Part shown: in pieces, positions 7,662 through 15,729 of the stretch
Position numbering within the stretch: position 1 is the stretch's first letter
Layout: every line of letters starts with the position of its first letter
Assembly (NCBI RefSeq): GCF_017873095.1
Contig: NZ_JAGGJU010000004.1
Span: 62,001 to 126,000, forward strand
Source of the DNA: Heterorhizobium halophytocola
GTDB taxonomy: Bacteria > Pseudomonadota > Alphaproteobacteria > Rhizobiales > Rhizobiaceae
DNA: 64,000 nt
Reading direction: 5' to 3'
Position numbers and translations under genes: made by a program
Notes under the pieces: generated by a model
The model's database searches: none
What the model was told of the DNA's origin: nothing
The model's input: only the letters and a program-made list of their open reading frames with translations

Positions 7662-8983
7662 AACGCGCAGCCGCCGTCCTGCTCACTCTTATTCTCAGTC
7701 TCGTTAGCGCCTCGCCCAACACCCCAGGCCGAGCCGACACACCAAAATTGATAATTGGTGTTCGAAGCGATGCGCGTCCCTTTGCCTACAAAAGGTTGAA
7801 TGATGTCAGCATAGACAGCGACGCCACCCGCGGTCCTCTCAGCCGCCGCGGCTATAGCGGCTACATGATCAGGATTTGCGACGCCGTGCTGGCCGAGATG
7901 ATGATCGATCCGGGGATATCGCCGCCGCTGACGCTTGAAGATATCCAGATCTACAATCTGAGCGAAACCCACAGGTATGCACAGATAGAATCGCAGAGAC
8001 CCGGGCCTCCCGATGAGCGAACGGACAGGCCTCGGCTACCTGAACCGGGGGCCGCACGGTTCCTCGAACTTGGCACGCATTTCGACATCCTGTGCGATCC
8101 CGCCACGATGACCAGTGAAAATCGCTGGGCCCAGGTTTCGCCACCGCTTTTCCTGACCGGCATCGCTTATCTGAGCCTGAAAAATGTACCTGCACCCGGC
8201 AACCCCTGTGGCACACCGGATCCCAAAGCCAACAAAACAGGCGGCAAGGCGCAGGAAACCGCACGCAACAGCACAGGAACTCGCTCGGAGAGCCCGGCGC
8301 TGATCGGCCTTGTGGGCGAAACGACTGCAGCGAGGGAAGGCATACAGGCGCTGATTACCGCCAATGAACTACCGAAATACAAAGACAAACTGATGGCCTA
8401 TATTCAGAAAAGCAGGGATAGCCAAACCACGGAGACCGGGATGTCGCTGCCTTGCAAGCCCGGTGAGGAGATGGTAAGGTTTTACCCCAGTCATCAAGCG
8501 GCCGCTTACGCTTTTTGCGTGACCAAGAGCTTTCACTACTATCTTGGTGACGTCGAGATTATCCGCAGTCATGTGGCGGCAATACCAGGCTGCATCATCG
8601 AGAACGGTCTCACCACCTATACAAACGACCGCTACGCGATTTTCGGCCGCGCAATGGGTACCCGCGACAAGAATTCGCCGGAGGCTACCTTAGCCTGTCG
8701 CGCCGGTACGGCAACCGCACCAACCGTGGATGGCTCGTCCCCGCCTGCGCAGCGGGATGCTGGCCTGGTGCAGCGCAAGCTGCTAGTTGCCCGCTTCTTC
8801 GAGATATTGAACCAGAAGGTCGTCTTCAATCCCTCCATCCTCGACAAGGCCTATGAGGACACCTTCCCGAACCAGCCGCAAAGCCGAAAGCTACAACTGT
8901 TCTACTGGGCGGTCCGTGGAGAGCGGACACCGGATCCGGTTCAGGCGATCGGAACGGACGGAACAGCATCGCCGGCTAAGTGA
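7658..8983 (+). CDS. Divergent periplasmic solute-binding protein (family 3-like)
   Basis: A 441-aa exported protein. The GTG at 7658 overlaps the previous stop (GTGA) and is followed by a signal peptide (KRAAAVLLTLILSLVSASP). From residue 31, LIIGVRSDARPFAY, then GYSGYMIRICDAVLAEM, then FDILCDPATMTSENRW with SPPLFLTGIAYLSLK, follow the order of SBP_bac_3/PBPb proteins. IGLVGETTAAREGIQALI matches the hinge-to-second-lobe strand. Two insertions are unusual: residues ~100-135 (Pro/Arg-rich) and ~178-212 (GTPDPKANKTGGKAQETARN region). At least seven cysteines lie in the mature part. The carboxy end (LVQRKLLVARFFEILNQKVV) is not family-typical. No ABC permease or ATPase is adjacent, so it probably senses or presents a ligand to the 658-aa membrane protein rather than feeding a normal importer. 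Confidence 0.7.
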   Translation: MKRAAAVLLTLILSLVSASPNTPGRADTPKLIIGVRSDARPFAYKRLNDVSIDSDATRGPLSRRGYSGYMIRICDAVLAEMMIDPGISPPLTLEDIQIYNLSETHRYAQIESQRPGPPDERTDRPRLPEPGAARFLELGTHFDILCDPATMTSENRWAQVSPPLFLTGIAYLSLKNVPAPGNPCGTPDPKANKTGGKAQETARNSTGTRSESPALIGLVGETTAAREGIQALITANELPKYKDKLMAYIQKSRDSQTTETGMSLPCKPGEEMVRFYPSHQAAAYAFCVTKSFHYYLGDVEIIRSHVAAIPGCIIENGLTTYTNDRYAIFGRAMGTRDKNSPEATLACRAGTATAPTVDGSSPPAQRDAGLVQRKLLVARFFEILNQKVVFNPSILDKAYEDTFPNQPQSRKLQLFYWAVRGERTPDPVQAIGTDGTASPAK

Positions 8984-9097
8984 CGCCAGCCTGCAGAGCA
9001 GGACGATAAGCGCCCCGGCGGGCAAGATCGGCTTGTCTTTCGCATGGGGTCACCTAAAAGGAGCCAATCCTCCGCGCGTCCCAAGGCCAGAACTCCC

Positions 9098-9523
9098 ATG
9101 TCGCCGATCACCCGCCGCATCGTCTATGCCCTGGCCTATGAGGGCATCGCGCTGGTTTGCAACACGCTGATCCTGGCCGCCATCGGCCATGACGGGACGC
9201 TGTCCGGCGCCGTGGCGGCAATCGAAACGCTGGTGGCACTCGGGTGGAACCTGCTGTTTACCAGCCTCTACGAGCGCTGGGAGGCGAACAATGCGCTCAA
9301 GGGGCGGACGATCGCCCGACGGATCGTCCATGCCGTGCTGTTCGAGGGCGGGCTTGCGATCATGCTGACCCCGATCGTTGCCCTCATCCTGTCGGTTTCG
9401 ATTACGGAAGCCTTCGTCACCAATCTCGGACTGCTGACCTTCTTCCTCGTCTATACCTATCTGTTCAACTGGGCCTTCGACCGGATTTTCGGCCTGCCGG
9501 CTTCGGCGCGCGCCACCGGCTGA
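9098..9523 (+). CDS. PACE-family efflux transporter (BTP domains)
   Basis: A 141-aa inner-membrane protein with four predicted helices, arranged as two tandem bacterial transmembrane pair (BTP) units. These begin at ITRRIVYALAYEGIALVCNT and ARRIVHAVLFEGGLAIMLTP. The paired EG after the first part of each repeat and ALGWNLLFTSLYERWEAN are hallmarks of PACE (AceI-like) proteins, which export chlorhexidine, acriflavine or short diamines by proton antiport. The start is ATG 9098, which gives the standard family length; the longer frame from 9044 adds an unrelated basic tail. It follows the low-GC operon by 114 nt but has normal codon use, so it belongs to a separate unit. Confidence 0.85.
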   Translation: MSPITRRIVYALAYEGIALVCNTLILAAIGHDGTLSGAVAAIETLVALGWNLLFTSLYERWEANNALKGRTIARRIVHAVLFEGGLAIMLTPIVALILSVSITEAFVTNLGLLTFFLVYTYLFNWAFDRIFGLPASARATG

Positions 9524-9629
9524 CGGCGGCCGGCCGCACCGTCGGGCCACACCGTCGGGACACTGGCAAACCCCGGGTCGGACCCTAGATAACTGCGGAT
9601 CTGGAACACGATCCTGCAAGAGCCTGTCC

Positions 9630-10190
9630 GTGCCGCATCCGGCCTATGCCAAATCCGAATATCCCGTCGCCCGTATCCGCCATTTCCTCGAGGCGGGGCC
9701 TACCGTGCTGATCAGTTCCAGCTGGCGCAATCGCAGCAATATCATGGCCCATGGCTGGCTGACGGTCATGGAATTTTCGCCCTCGCTGGTCGGCGCGATG
9801 ATTTCGGCGGGCAATCATTCCTTCGAGATGATCCGCGCCTCGGAGGAATGCGTCATCAACATTCCCGATGCCTCGCTTGTCGATACGGTGGCGAAGATCG
9901 GCAATTCAAGCGGCGCCCAGGTCGACAAGTTCGCCGAATTCGGCCTGACGAAAATGCCGGCGGATGCGGTCGAGGCACCGCTGATCGGTGAGTGCTTTGC
10001 CAGCTTCGAATGCCACCTGCACGACGGCAGGCTGATCGACGACTATAATTTCTTCATCTTCGAAGTGGTGAAGGCCCATGTCTCCGACTATGCCGAGGAG
10101 ATGAAGATGCTGCATTACCGCGGCGATGGCATCTTCACGCTGTCCGGCGAGACGATCGAGCGCAAGGCGCTGTTCACCAAGGTGAGCTGA
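9630..10190 (+). CDS. Flavin reductase-like domain protein (FMN-binding)
   Basis: A 186-aa cytoplasmic protein of the flavin reductase-like (split beta-barrel) family. The fold signature is visible as GPTVLISSSWRNRSNIMAHG, then SPSLVGAMISAGNHSFEMIR and ECVINIPDASLVDTVAKIG. The carboxy part (FFIFEVVKAHVSDYAEEMK, then MLHYRGDGIFTLSGE) is typical of the NADH-independent FMN-binding subgroup. The GTG at 9630 is used as start, since the frame gives the usual length; a Shine-Dalgarno is weak. It stands alone, so its partner oxygenase, if any, is elsewhere. Confidence 0.8.
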   Translation: MPHPAYAKSEYPVARIRHFLEAGPTVLISSSWRNRSNIMAHGWLTVMEFSPSLVGAMISAGNHSFEMIRASEECVINIPDASLVDTVAKIGNSSGAQVDKFAEFGLTKMPADAVEAPLIGECFASFECHLHDGRLIDDYNFFIFEVVKAHVSDYAEEMKMLHYRGDGIFTLSGETIERKALFTKVS

Positions 10191-10274
10191 GGCCGCATCC
10201 GGAACGGCGCGCAACGCACGCACAGTTCTCTTGTCGCCCGGGCGCCCGGGCAGAGCGGATCCCTCCCTCGGCCA

Positions 10275-11066
10275 TCACCCCTTGGGCGGTGCCGTCATCG
10301 AGAACATCGCGCCTTGCGGATCGAGCGCCTGGACGATCATCGCGCCACCGGGCACTTCGTGCGGGCCGTTGATCACGGTGCCGCCGGCCTCGTTGACCCG
10401 GGCGATCGCCGCCTCGATATCCTCGACATTGACGTAGTAGTTCCAGAACGGCATCGGCATTTGCGGCATCTTGGTCATCATGCCGCCAAGTGCCGGCCCG
10501 TCCAGCTTGAACAGCTGGTAGACCCCCATCTCGCCCATATCGACCGCCCTGTCCTTCTGCCAGCCGAAGGTCCCTGCATAGAAGTCGAAGACCGTGTCGC
10601 CGTTGTCGGCATAAAGTTCGCGCCAGCCGAAGGTTCCCGGCGCATTCTCGGCCGGGGCGGGCGGCATCGGACCATCCATCGCGAGCGGCTTCAGCAGGCA
10701 GATGATGGCGCCTTGCGGATCCGCGACGACCGCGATGCGCCCGACATTCGGGATGTCGGCGGGGCCCATATGGGCCTTGCCGCCCGACGCCTCGAAGGCC
10801 GCAATCGTCGCCTCGACATCGTCGACCGCGACATAGCCCATCCAGGCCGGACGGCCGCCATTGTCGGCCATCTGCTGCGTCAGTTGCATCATGCCGGCCA
10901 CGCCCATGGGAAAGCCCGGCACCTGCACGACGGTATAGTCGCCGGCGCCGAGCGTCTTGCCGGCCTCGGGATCGGCCTCCCAGCCCATCACCTTGCCGTA
11001 GAAATCGGCTGCCGCCGCCGGGTCGGTGGTGACCAGCTCGTACCAGATGAAATTGCCGTGTTTCAT
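10275..11066 (-). CDS. Two-domain VOC family protein (glyoxalase/dioxygenase superfamily)
   Basis: A 263-aa protein with two tandem vicinal-oxygen-chelate domains. The first begins GNFIWYELVTTDPAAAADFY and ends with VADPQGAIICLLKP (residues ~4-125). The second begins FGWRELYADNGDTVFDFYAG and ends QALDPQGAMFSMTAPP (residues ~145-260). The start at 11066 is preferred because GAGGAG is 7 nt upstream; an ATG two codons earlier is too close to it. This subgroup (CFP32/AraC-co-occurring type) is common in actinobacteria and rhizobia, with no settled substrate. The second domain lacks an obvious full metal triad, so a binding or antibiotic-sequestering role is possible. Confidence 0.82.
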   Translation of the reverse strand: MKHGNFIWYELVTTDPAAAADFYGKVMGWEADPEAGKTLGAGDYTVVQVPGFPMGVAGMMQLTQQMADNGGRPAWMGYVAVDDVEATIAAFEASGGKAHMGPADIPNVGRIAVVADPQGAIICLLKPLAMDGPMPPAPAENAPGTFGWRELYADNGDTVFDFYAGTFGWQKDRAVDMGEMGVYQLFKLDGPALGGMMTKMPQMPMPFWNYYVNVEDIEAAIARVNEAGGTVINGPHEVPGGAMIVQALDPQGAMFSMTAPPKG

Positions 11067-11139
11067 CGTCATGCTCCTCGATCAGACTTTGCGTCGAAAT
11101 TGGCTGCGGTATCCAGGATTTCTGAAGCGATCACCGGCC

Positions 11140-11868
11140 TTACTGGCAGCAGACAGCCTTTGCCGGGGTTTTCCGATATTCGTCATGCCGCTTGACGAAG
11201 CTCAGGGTGCCGGTCTCGTTGCGGCCGAGCGGCGCGCAATCGAGAAACATCAGCGCGCCCAGCATTTCCTCGCCGCCGCGGGCATAGTTCGAATAGGTAT
11301 GAAAGATATTACCCTCGCCATCGCGATAGAAGGATGACAGGCCGGGCAGTTCGTCATGCGCCTGTTCCGGCGGCGTCGGGCGGTAGTTGTAATCGACCGG
11401 ACCGGCCTCCAGTTCCTGGCGGGTGAAGGAGACATGGAAGTCGAAATTGAAGTCGGAGCCGAAGGACGACACCCAGGGAAAATCCCAGCCCATGCGGCGC
11501 TTGTAGGCTTCGATCTTGGCAAGCGGCGCGCGCGCCACGCAGGTCAGCGTCACATCGTGGTTGTTGAGATGCACGAGCGCGCCGCCGATGTGGTCAGCCA
11601 GGAAGGAGCAGCCGGGGCAGCCGGCATCCCAGTCGGGACCGAACATGAAATGATAGACCAGAAGCTGGCTGCGTCCGTCGAACAGATCGCCCAGCGACAT
11701 GCGGCCGGCCGGCGTATCGAAGGCATAGGCCTTGTCGATCCGGACCCAGGGAAGCTGCAGGCGCTCGGCATTGACCGCATCGCGCGCCTTCGTAAGCTCC
11801 TTTTCCCGTTGCAAAAGCGCCTTGCGGGCGCTCAACCACTCTTCCCTCGACACCACGGAATGCTGCAT
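11140..11868 (-). CDS. DUF899 thioredoxin-like protein
   Basis: A 242-aa DUF899 family protein with a thioredoxin-like fold. Features are REEWLSARKALLQREKELTK at the amino end, the family core LPWVRIDKAYAFDTPAGRMS, and the cysteine motif FGPDWDAGCPGCSFLADH (Cys-X2-Cys, the putative redox site, residues ~77-94). The end holds LPGLSSFYRDGEGNIFHTYS and YARGGEEMLGALMFLDCAPL. GGAGGA lies 7 nt before the ATG. It diverges from a MarR regulator, with 60 bp between the starts holding a 12-bp palindrome, so it is probably the target of that regulator. Function in the literature is unknown. Confidence 0.85.
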   Translation of the reverse strand: MQHSVVSREEWLSARKALLQREKELTKARDAVNAERLQLPWVRIDKAYAFDTPAGRMSLGDLFDGRSQLLVYHFMFGPDWDAGCPGCSFLADHIGGALVHLNNHDVTLTCVARAPLAKIEAYKRRMGWDFPWVSSFGSDFNFDFHVSFTRQELEAGPVDYNYRPTPPEQAHDELPGLSSFYRDGEGNIFHTYSNYARGGEEMLGALMFLDCAPLGRNETGTLSFVKRHDEYRKTPAKAVCCQ

Positions 11869-11905
11869 AACTGGGTCCTCCCCGAAGCTTCCACTTGACT
11901 TTTAA

Positions 11906-11917
11906 GTTGATATCAAC
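11906..11917. promoter_or_regulatory. 12-bp perfect palindrome, probable MarR operator
   Basis: GTTGATATCAAC lies between the divergent DUF899 gene (start 11868) and the MarR gene (start 11929). Its size and its overlap with the likely promoters of both fit an autoregulatory MarR operator. Confidence 0.6.
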
Positions 11918-11928
11918 ACATATAACTC

Positions 11929-12378
11929 ATGTCAAATCCCGAAATCATACCGTTCGCGACCACCCTGCATGTCCGGGACACCTGTCTGTGCATGCATCTG
12001 CAACGCGCGGCCCGCACCATAGCGCGCGAATTCGACACCGCGTTGAAGCCTGTCGGCCTGACCAACCAGCAGTTCTCGCTGCTGATGGCGCTGAACCGGC
12101 CGGAACCGCCGCCGATGGGACCTGTCGCCACGCTGCTCGGCACCGACCGCACGACGCTGACGGCAGCGCTGAAGCCGCTTGCGCAGCGCGGCTGGGTGCG
12201 CGTCGAGCCGGACGCGAACGACCGGCGGTCGAAGCGGCTGGCGCTGACGAAGGACGGCATGGCCGTGCTGGTCGAGGCATTGCCGATCTGGAAAAAGACC
12301 CATGCGGCGGTCGAGGCACGGCTCGTCGAGACCGACGCCGACCATGTGCGCAAGGCGCTGATCGAGATCGGCGGCTGA
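11929..12378 (+). CDS. MarR family transcriptional regulator
   Basis: A 149-aa winged-helix regulator. The amino part HVRDTCLCMHLQRAARTIAR is a conserved opening of one MarR subgroup. The recognition helix region is GPVATLLGTDRTTLTAALKP and the wing is EPDANDRRSKRLALTKDG. Two cysteines (CLC, residues ~19-21) could be redox sensors. The ATG lies only a few bases from an AT-rich promoter-like stretch and has no Shine-Dalgarno, so the message may be leaderless. It diverges from the DUF899 gene and probably represses it and itself through the shared palindrome. Confidence 0.85.
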   Translation: MSNPEIIPFATTLHVRDTCLCMHLQRAARTIAREFDTALKPVGLTNQQFSLLMALNRPEPPPMGPVATLLGTDRTTLTAALKPLAQRGWVRVEPDANDRRSKRLALTKDGMAVLVEALPIWKKTHAAVEARLVETDADHVRKALIEIGG

Positions 12379-12590
12379 GCTTCCCCCTCCCCCGGCACTC
12401 GCCGATGGTGCCGCGAGGTATCCGGCATCCTGAAAATGCGCCGTCCGGCCCTGCCTGCCTTGCCAGGCGACGGGGCGAGCCCCTATGACTGCGGTCCGAC
12501 CAGCGACAGACGACAGGATCGATCATTGCAGTACCGAGCACACGCGCCGAGAAGAACCGCGGACAGAGCCCGTGCCGGCGGGGTCGGCCG

Positions 12591-13502
12591 ATGACCGACG
12601 CGGCAGGAGCCGGCGATGCCATCGCCATCCGGGCGATTGAAAAGCGCTATGGTTTCGGCGCCCGTTCGGTGGCCGCCCTCGACGGCCTGTCGCTCACCGT
12701 TCCGGCCGGCAAGGTCTACGGCCTGCTCGGGCCGAACGGTGCCGGCAAGAGCACGCTGCTGCGGATCATCGCCGGCCTGATCCGGCCCGACCGGGGCACT
12801 GTGCAGATCTTTGGCGAGGCGGCCGGACCCGCCGCGCGGCGCAGGCTCGGCATGCTGGTGGAAACGCCGAGCTTCTATCCGTTCCTGACCGCGCGCGAAC
12901 ATCTGCAGATGCTGGCCCGGCTGACCGGGACGACCCAGAGAGTGGAGCCGGTGCTGCGGCGTGTCGGCATCCTGGGAGCCGCCGACAAACGGGTTTCAAG
13001 CTTTTCCCTTGGCATGAAACAGCGACTGGGGATCGGCTGCGCGCTGATCGGGCAACCTCAGGCAGTGGTGCTCGACGAGCCGACCAACGGGCTCGATCCG
13101 GACGGCATTCTGGAGATGCGCTCGCTGATCCGCGAACTGACCGAGCAGGACGGCGTGACCGTGCTGCTCTCCAGCCATCTGCTGGACGAGGTCGAACGGG
13201 TCTGCGACCACGTGGCGATCCTCAGACGCGGCAAGCTGGCCGCCGAGGGCGATGTCGCCGACCTGCTCGACCGGCAGGGACGCTTCTTTCTGGCCGTCGA
13301 TGCCCCGGACGTCGTGCTGGCCCGCCTCGGCGCAGCGGCCGAAGCCGGTGATGGCGGGGTCTATGTGCAGACGGCGCGCGAGGCAGTGCCGGACCTCATC
13401 CAGTCGCTGGCAACATCCGGCGTGCGGATCCACGAAGCCAAATGGATCAAACCGGACCTGGAGCAGGTCTTCCTGTCCGAAACGCGGGAGAGCGGCGAAT
13501 GA
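12591..13502 (+). CDS. ABC transporter ATP-binding protein (ABC-2 exporter type)
   Basis: A 303-aa ATPase subunit. Walker A is GPNGAGKST (residues ~46-54), the signature is SFSLGMKQRLGIGCALIG (LGMKQ rather than LSGGQ, as in many BcrA/NatA-type exporters), and Walker B is QAVVLDEPTNGLDPDG, followed by LLSSHLLDEVERVCDH (switch His). The ~80-residue tail after the ATPase core is usual for this group. It overlaps the permease gene by four bases (ATGA). The pair resembles bacitracin/lantibiotic-type or copper-type ABC-2 exporters; the substrate cannot be assigned. No regulator or kinase is attached. Confidence 0.9.
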   Translation: MTDAAGAGDAIAIRAIEKRYGFGARSVAALDGLSLTVPAGKVYGLLGPNGAGKSTLLRIIAGLIRPDRGTVQIFGEAAGPAARRRLGMLVETPSFYPFLTAREHLQMLARLTGTTQRVEPVLRRVGILGAADKRVSSFSLGMKQRLGIGCALIGQPQAVVLDEPTNGLDPDGILEMRSLIRELTEQDGVTVLLSSHLLDEVERVCDHVAILRRGKLAAEGDVADLLDRQGRFFLAVDAPDVVLARLGAAAEAGDGGVYVQTAREAVPDLIQSLATSGVRIHEAKWIKPDLEQVFLSETRESGE

Positions 13503-14290
13503 GCGCGCTGTACCGGGCCGAACTGCTGAAGCTTTTCCGCCAGCCCTCCATCCTGTTCTGGGGCTTTCTGGCGCCGCCGCTTGCGGCGATCCTGTTCAAG
13601 GCCGCGCTCGAGGGCATGGTTTTCCTGCGGGCAGGCCGCACGCTCGGCGGCGGCGACCTCTTGCAGTCGGCCGCCCGCTCTCTTGCCATCTCCGGCAATT
13701 CGGTGGCGCAACTGCTTTTTGCCATCGCCATATCCACGGTGTTCTTTGCCGAATACCGCCATGCCACATGGCGGCTGATGGTGCCGCGTGCCGCCCGGGG
13801 GGCGCTGTGGGCCGCCAAACTGCTGGCCTGCCTGACCTGCCTTGGCGCCAGCCTGATTGTCGCGGCTGCCGGCGACCTCGCCACCAACATCCTGTTCGCG
13901 CTGACTGGTGCAGGCGGGCTCGCCTCCCTCATCGTCGATCCGGGCGGACTGCCCCTGCTGGCCGGTCAGTTCTGCATCTCGCTTGCGGAACTCGCGGTGC
14001 TGGCCGCGGTCGTCTCGGCCATTACCATCATCGCCCGCTCGATGATCGCCGCGGTGATCTCGGCCTTCCTGCTGGCCCTCGGTGCGACGGCCGTCCAGGT
14101 CTATCTCGCCGGCAAATTGCCGGTCGTTCCGATGCCCTATTACGGGGCGCAGGCGCTGAGGAACTGGCTGTCTTCGGGGGCCGACGCCGTCATCGGTGCA
14201 AACGGCCTGCTGGTGCTGGCGGTCTGGCTGGTCGTCCCGGCGGTCGTCGGATATGTTGCGTTTCAGCGGCAGCAACTCGCCGTCGAATAG
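13499..14290 (+). CDS. ABC-2 type transporter permease
   Basis: A 263-aa integral membrane protein with about six hydrophobic segments (for example LLFAIAISTVFFAEYRHATW and LAVLAAVVSAITIIARSMIA). It begins with the typical cytoplasmic opening MSALYRAELLKLFRQPSILF. The start at 13499 overlaps the stop of the ATPase gene (ATGA), so translation is coupled; a longer frame from 13442 lies wholly inside the ATPase gene and is rejected. Together the two genes should form a complete homodimeric exporter. Confidence 0.85.
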   Translation: MSALYRAELLKLFRQPSILFWGFLAPPLAAILFKAALEGMVFLRAGRTLGGGDLLQSAARSLAISGNSVAQLLFAIAISTVFFAEYRHATWRLMVPRAARGALWAAKLLACLTCLGASLIVAAAGDLATNILFALTGAGGLASLIVDPGGLPLLAGQFCISLAELAVLAAVVSAITIIARSMIAAVISAFLLALGATAVQVYLAGKLPVVPMPYYGAQALRNWLSSGADAVIGANGLLVLAVWLVVPAVVGYVAFQRQQLAVE

Positions 14291-14391
14291 AGCGCGGCAC
14301 GAATCTCACGATACGGAATACCACGAGACGATTGCGGGGCCTGGCGGCCCCGCATTGCGTTCGGTACTGAGATCGTGGACCCGGGCTCGCC

Positions 14392-14814
14392 TCAGGCGAC
14401 CGAGACCGGAACCTCGGTCGAGGTGCGCATGGCATGGCTGTAGGGGCAGACGATATGGGCCTTGGCGACCAGATCCTCGGCCTGCGCCTTGTCCATGCCG
14501 GGAATTTCGACGGTGATCGCGACCTCGATGCCGAAGCCGGTGCCGTCTTCGCGCGGGCCGATGCCGACCTTGGTCGAGACCTTCGTGTCTTCCGGGATCT
14601 TCACCTTTTCCTTGCCGGCCACATTCTTCAGCGCGCCGAGGAAGCAGGCGGAATAGCCGGCGGCAAACAGCTGCTCGGGATTGGTGCCGGTGGCACCGTC
14701 GCCGCCCAGTTCCTTCGGAACGGTCAGGGTGACGTCGAGAGCGCCATTGTCGGAATGGGCGCGGCCGGCGCGGCCACCGGTTGCGGATGCGTTAGCGGTG
14801 TAGAGGATAGCCAT
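14392..14814 (-). CDS. ohr: Organic hydroperoxide resistance protein Ohr (peroxiredoxin)
   Basis: A 140-aa thiol peroxidase of the Ohr/OsmC family that reduces fatty-acid and other organic hydroperoxides. The first catalytic cysteine is in NPEQLFAAGYSACFLGALKN, with the preceding conserved Gln and Glu. The second is in VAKAHIVCPYSHAMRTSTEV. The amino end MAILYTANASATGGRAG is standard. AAGGAG stands 8 nt before the ATG. The gene diverges from ohrR across a 200-bp region with two inverted repeats and is expected to be induced by organic peroxide. Confidence 0.95.
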   Translation of the reverse strand: MAILYTANASATGGRAGRAHSDNGALDVTLTVPKELGGDGATGTNPEQLFAAGYSACFLGALKNVAGKEKVKIPEDTKVSTKVGIGPREDGTGFGIEVAITVEIPGMDKAQAEDLVAKAHIVCPYSHAMRTSTEVPVSVA

Positions 14815-14926
14815 GGTGTTTTCTCCTTTCGGGCATCTGGCGATGCGGTGTTTCTCTTGGTGGTGGTTCGGGCAACCTGGCGCAGGCGGTCCGTATGGAT
14901 CGGCTTAACAGATATCACGATATTAA

Positions 14927-14938
14927 ATTGCGTGCAAT
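14927..14938. promoter_or_regulatory. Inverted repeat 1 in the ohr-ohrR intergenic region (candidate OhrR operator)
   Basis: ATTGC-GT-GCAAT is a perfect dyad with 5-bp arms in an AT-rich stretch midway between the divergent ohr and ohrR genes, as expected for an OhrR binding site. Confidence 0.55.
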
Positions 14939-14979
14939 CTATATTGGCGCATTTTTGGCCATGGCATTGCAAGTGCTGC

Positions 14980-14990
14980 CGCAAATTGCG
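14980..14990. promoter_or_regulatory. Inverted repeat 2 in the ohr-ohrR intergenic region (candidate OhrR operator)
   Basis: CGCAA-A-TTGCG is a perfect dyad 26 nt upstream of the ohrR ATG. Its half-site GCAAT/GCAAA resembles that of the first repeat, so the pair may be two OhrR sites, one per promoter. Confidence 0.5.
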
Positions 14991-15015
14991 ACACTCTGGC
15001 CAAACTGAACGAGAG

Positions 15016-15474
15016 ATGGCGACCATGACAGATGAGGCCAGCAAGCCCGCCGTCCGGCTGGACCAGCAGCTCTGCTTCGCGCTCTACGGCGCGGCGCACG
15101 CCTTTACCCGCGCCTACAAGCCGCTGCTCGACCCGCTCGGACTTACCTACCCGCAATATATCGTGATGATGGCGCTGTGGGAGAAGGACGGCACCACGGT
15201 CAAGGCGCTGGGCACGCAACTGGGGCTCGATTCGGGCACGCTGTCGCCGCTGTTGCGCCGGCTGGAACTCGCATCGCGGATCGCCAAGCGCCGCGACGAG
15301 ACCGACGAGCGCCAGGTGCGGATCTACCTGACGGCGGAAGGCCGGGCGATGGAAGCGGCCGCCGAAAAGATCATGCTGTCGATCGGCCGTGCCACCGGCT
15401 GCAAGATGAGCGAGATGGTGGACCTGCGCGACCGGCTGCATCTGCTGAAGGACAATCTGGAAAAGGTCGAATAG
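15016..15474 (+). CDS. ohrR: OhrR, organic peroxide-sensing MarR family repressor
   Basis: A 152-aa MarR regulator. RLDQQLCFALYGAAHAFTRA carries the conserved reactive cysteine (Cys20) of OhrR proteins, and YKPLLDPLGLTYPQYIVMMA contains the tyrosines that hydrogen-bond to it. The winged helix is QLGLDSGTLSPLLRRLELAS with RRDETDERQVRIYLT. The start is ATG 15016; ATG 15025, three codons later, is an alternative. Divergence from ohr makes the assignment firm. Oxidation of the cysteine should release both promoters. Confidence 0.93.
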   Translation: MATMTDEASKPAVRLDQQLCFALYGAAHAFTRAYKPLLDPLGLTYPQYIVMMALWEKDGTTVKALGTQLGLDSGTLSPLLRRLELASRIAKRRDETDERQVRIYLTAEGRAMEAAAEKIMLSIGRATGCKMSEMVDLRDRLHLLKDNLEKVE

Positions 15475-15559
15475 AGGGCGCTGGCTTCACGCAGGGCCAA
15501 GGGTGTCCCGGGCTGGACGGCGAACTGAGGCCGCCAAAGGGCGACCTTCTTTTGCCAAA

Positions 15560-15586
15560 AAAGGCAGGGTTTCCCCTGCCCTTTCC
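15560..15586. terminator. Bidirectional terminator between ohrR and an L,D-transpeptidase gene
   Basis: GGCAGGG-TTTC-CCCTGCC (15563-15580) is followed by CTTTCC on the plus strand. On the minus strand it is followed by six T, so it is strongest for the converging minus-strand gene at 15730. Confidence 0.7.
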
Positions 15587-15729
15587 GTAAACCCGATCCG
15601 ACGCACAACCTCTGAAATCAGTTCCGGTCTTTGAAACAGCAACTGTGTGCACTTCATGGCGGTGCGCGCATTTTATCGCACGCACACCCTAAAGGAGAGG
15701 CCGCCGGCGGACCGGCGTCCTGTCGATGG

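Noticed and set aside
13442..13498. Upstream extension of the ABC permease
   Set aside because: It lies wholly inside the ATPase gene and lacks a start signal; the ATGA overlap start at 13499 is better.
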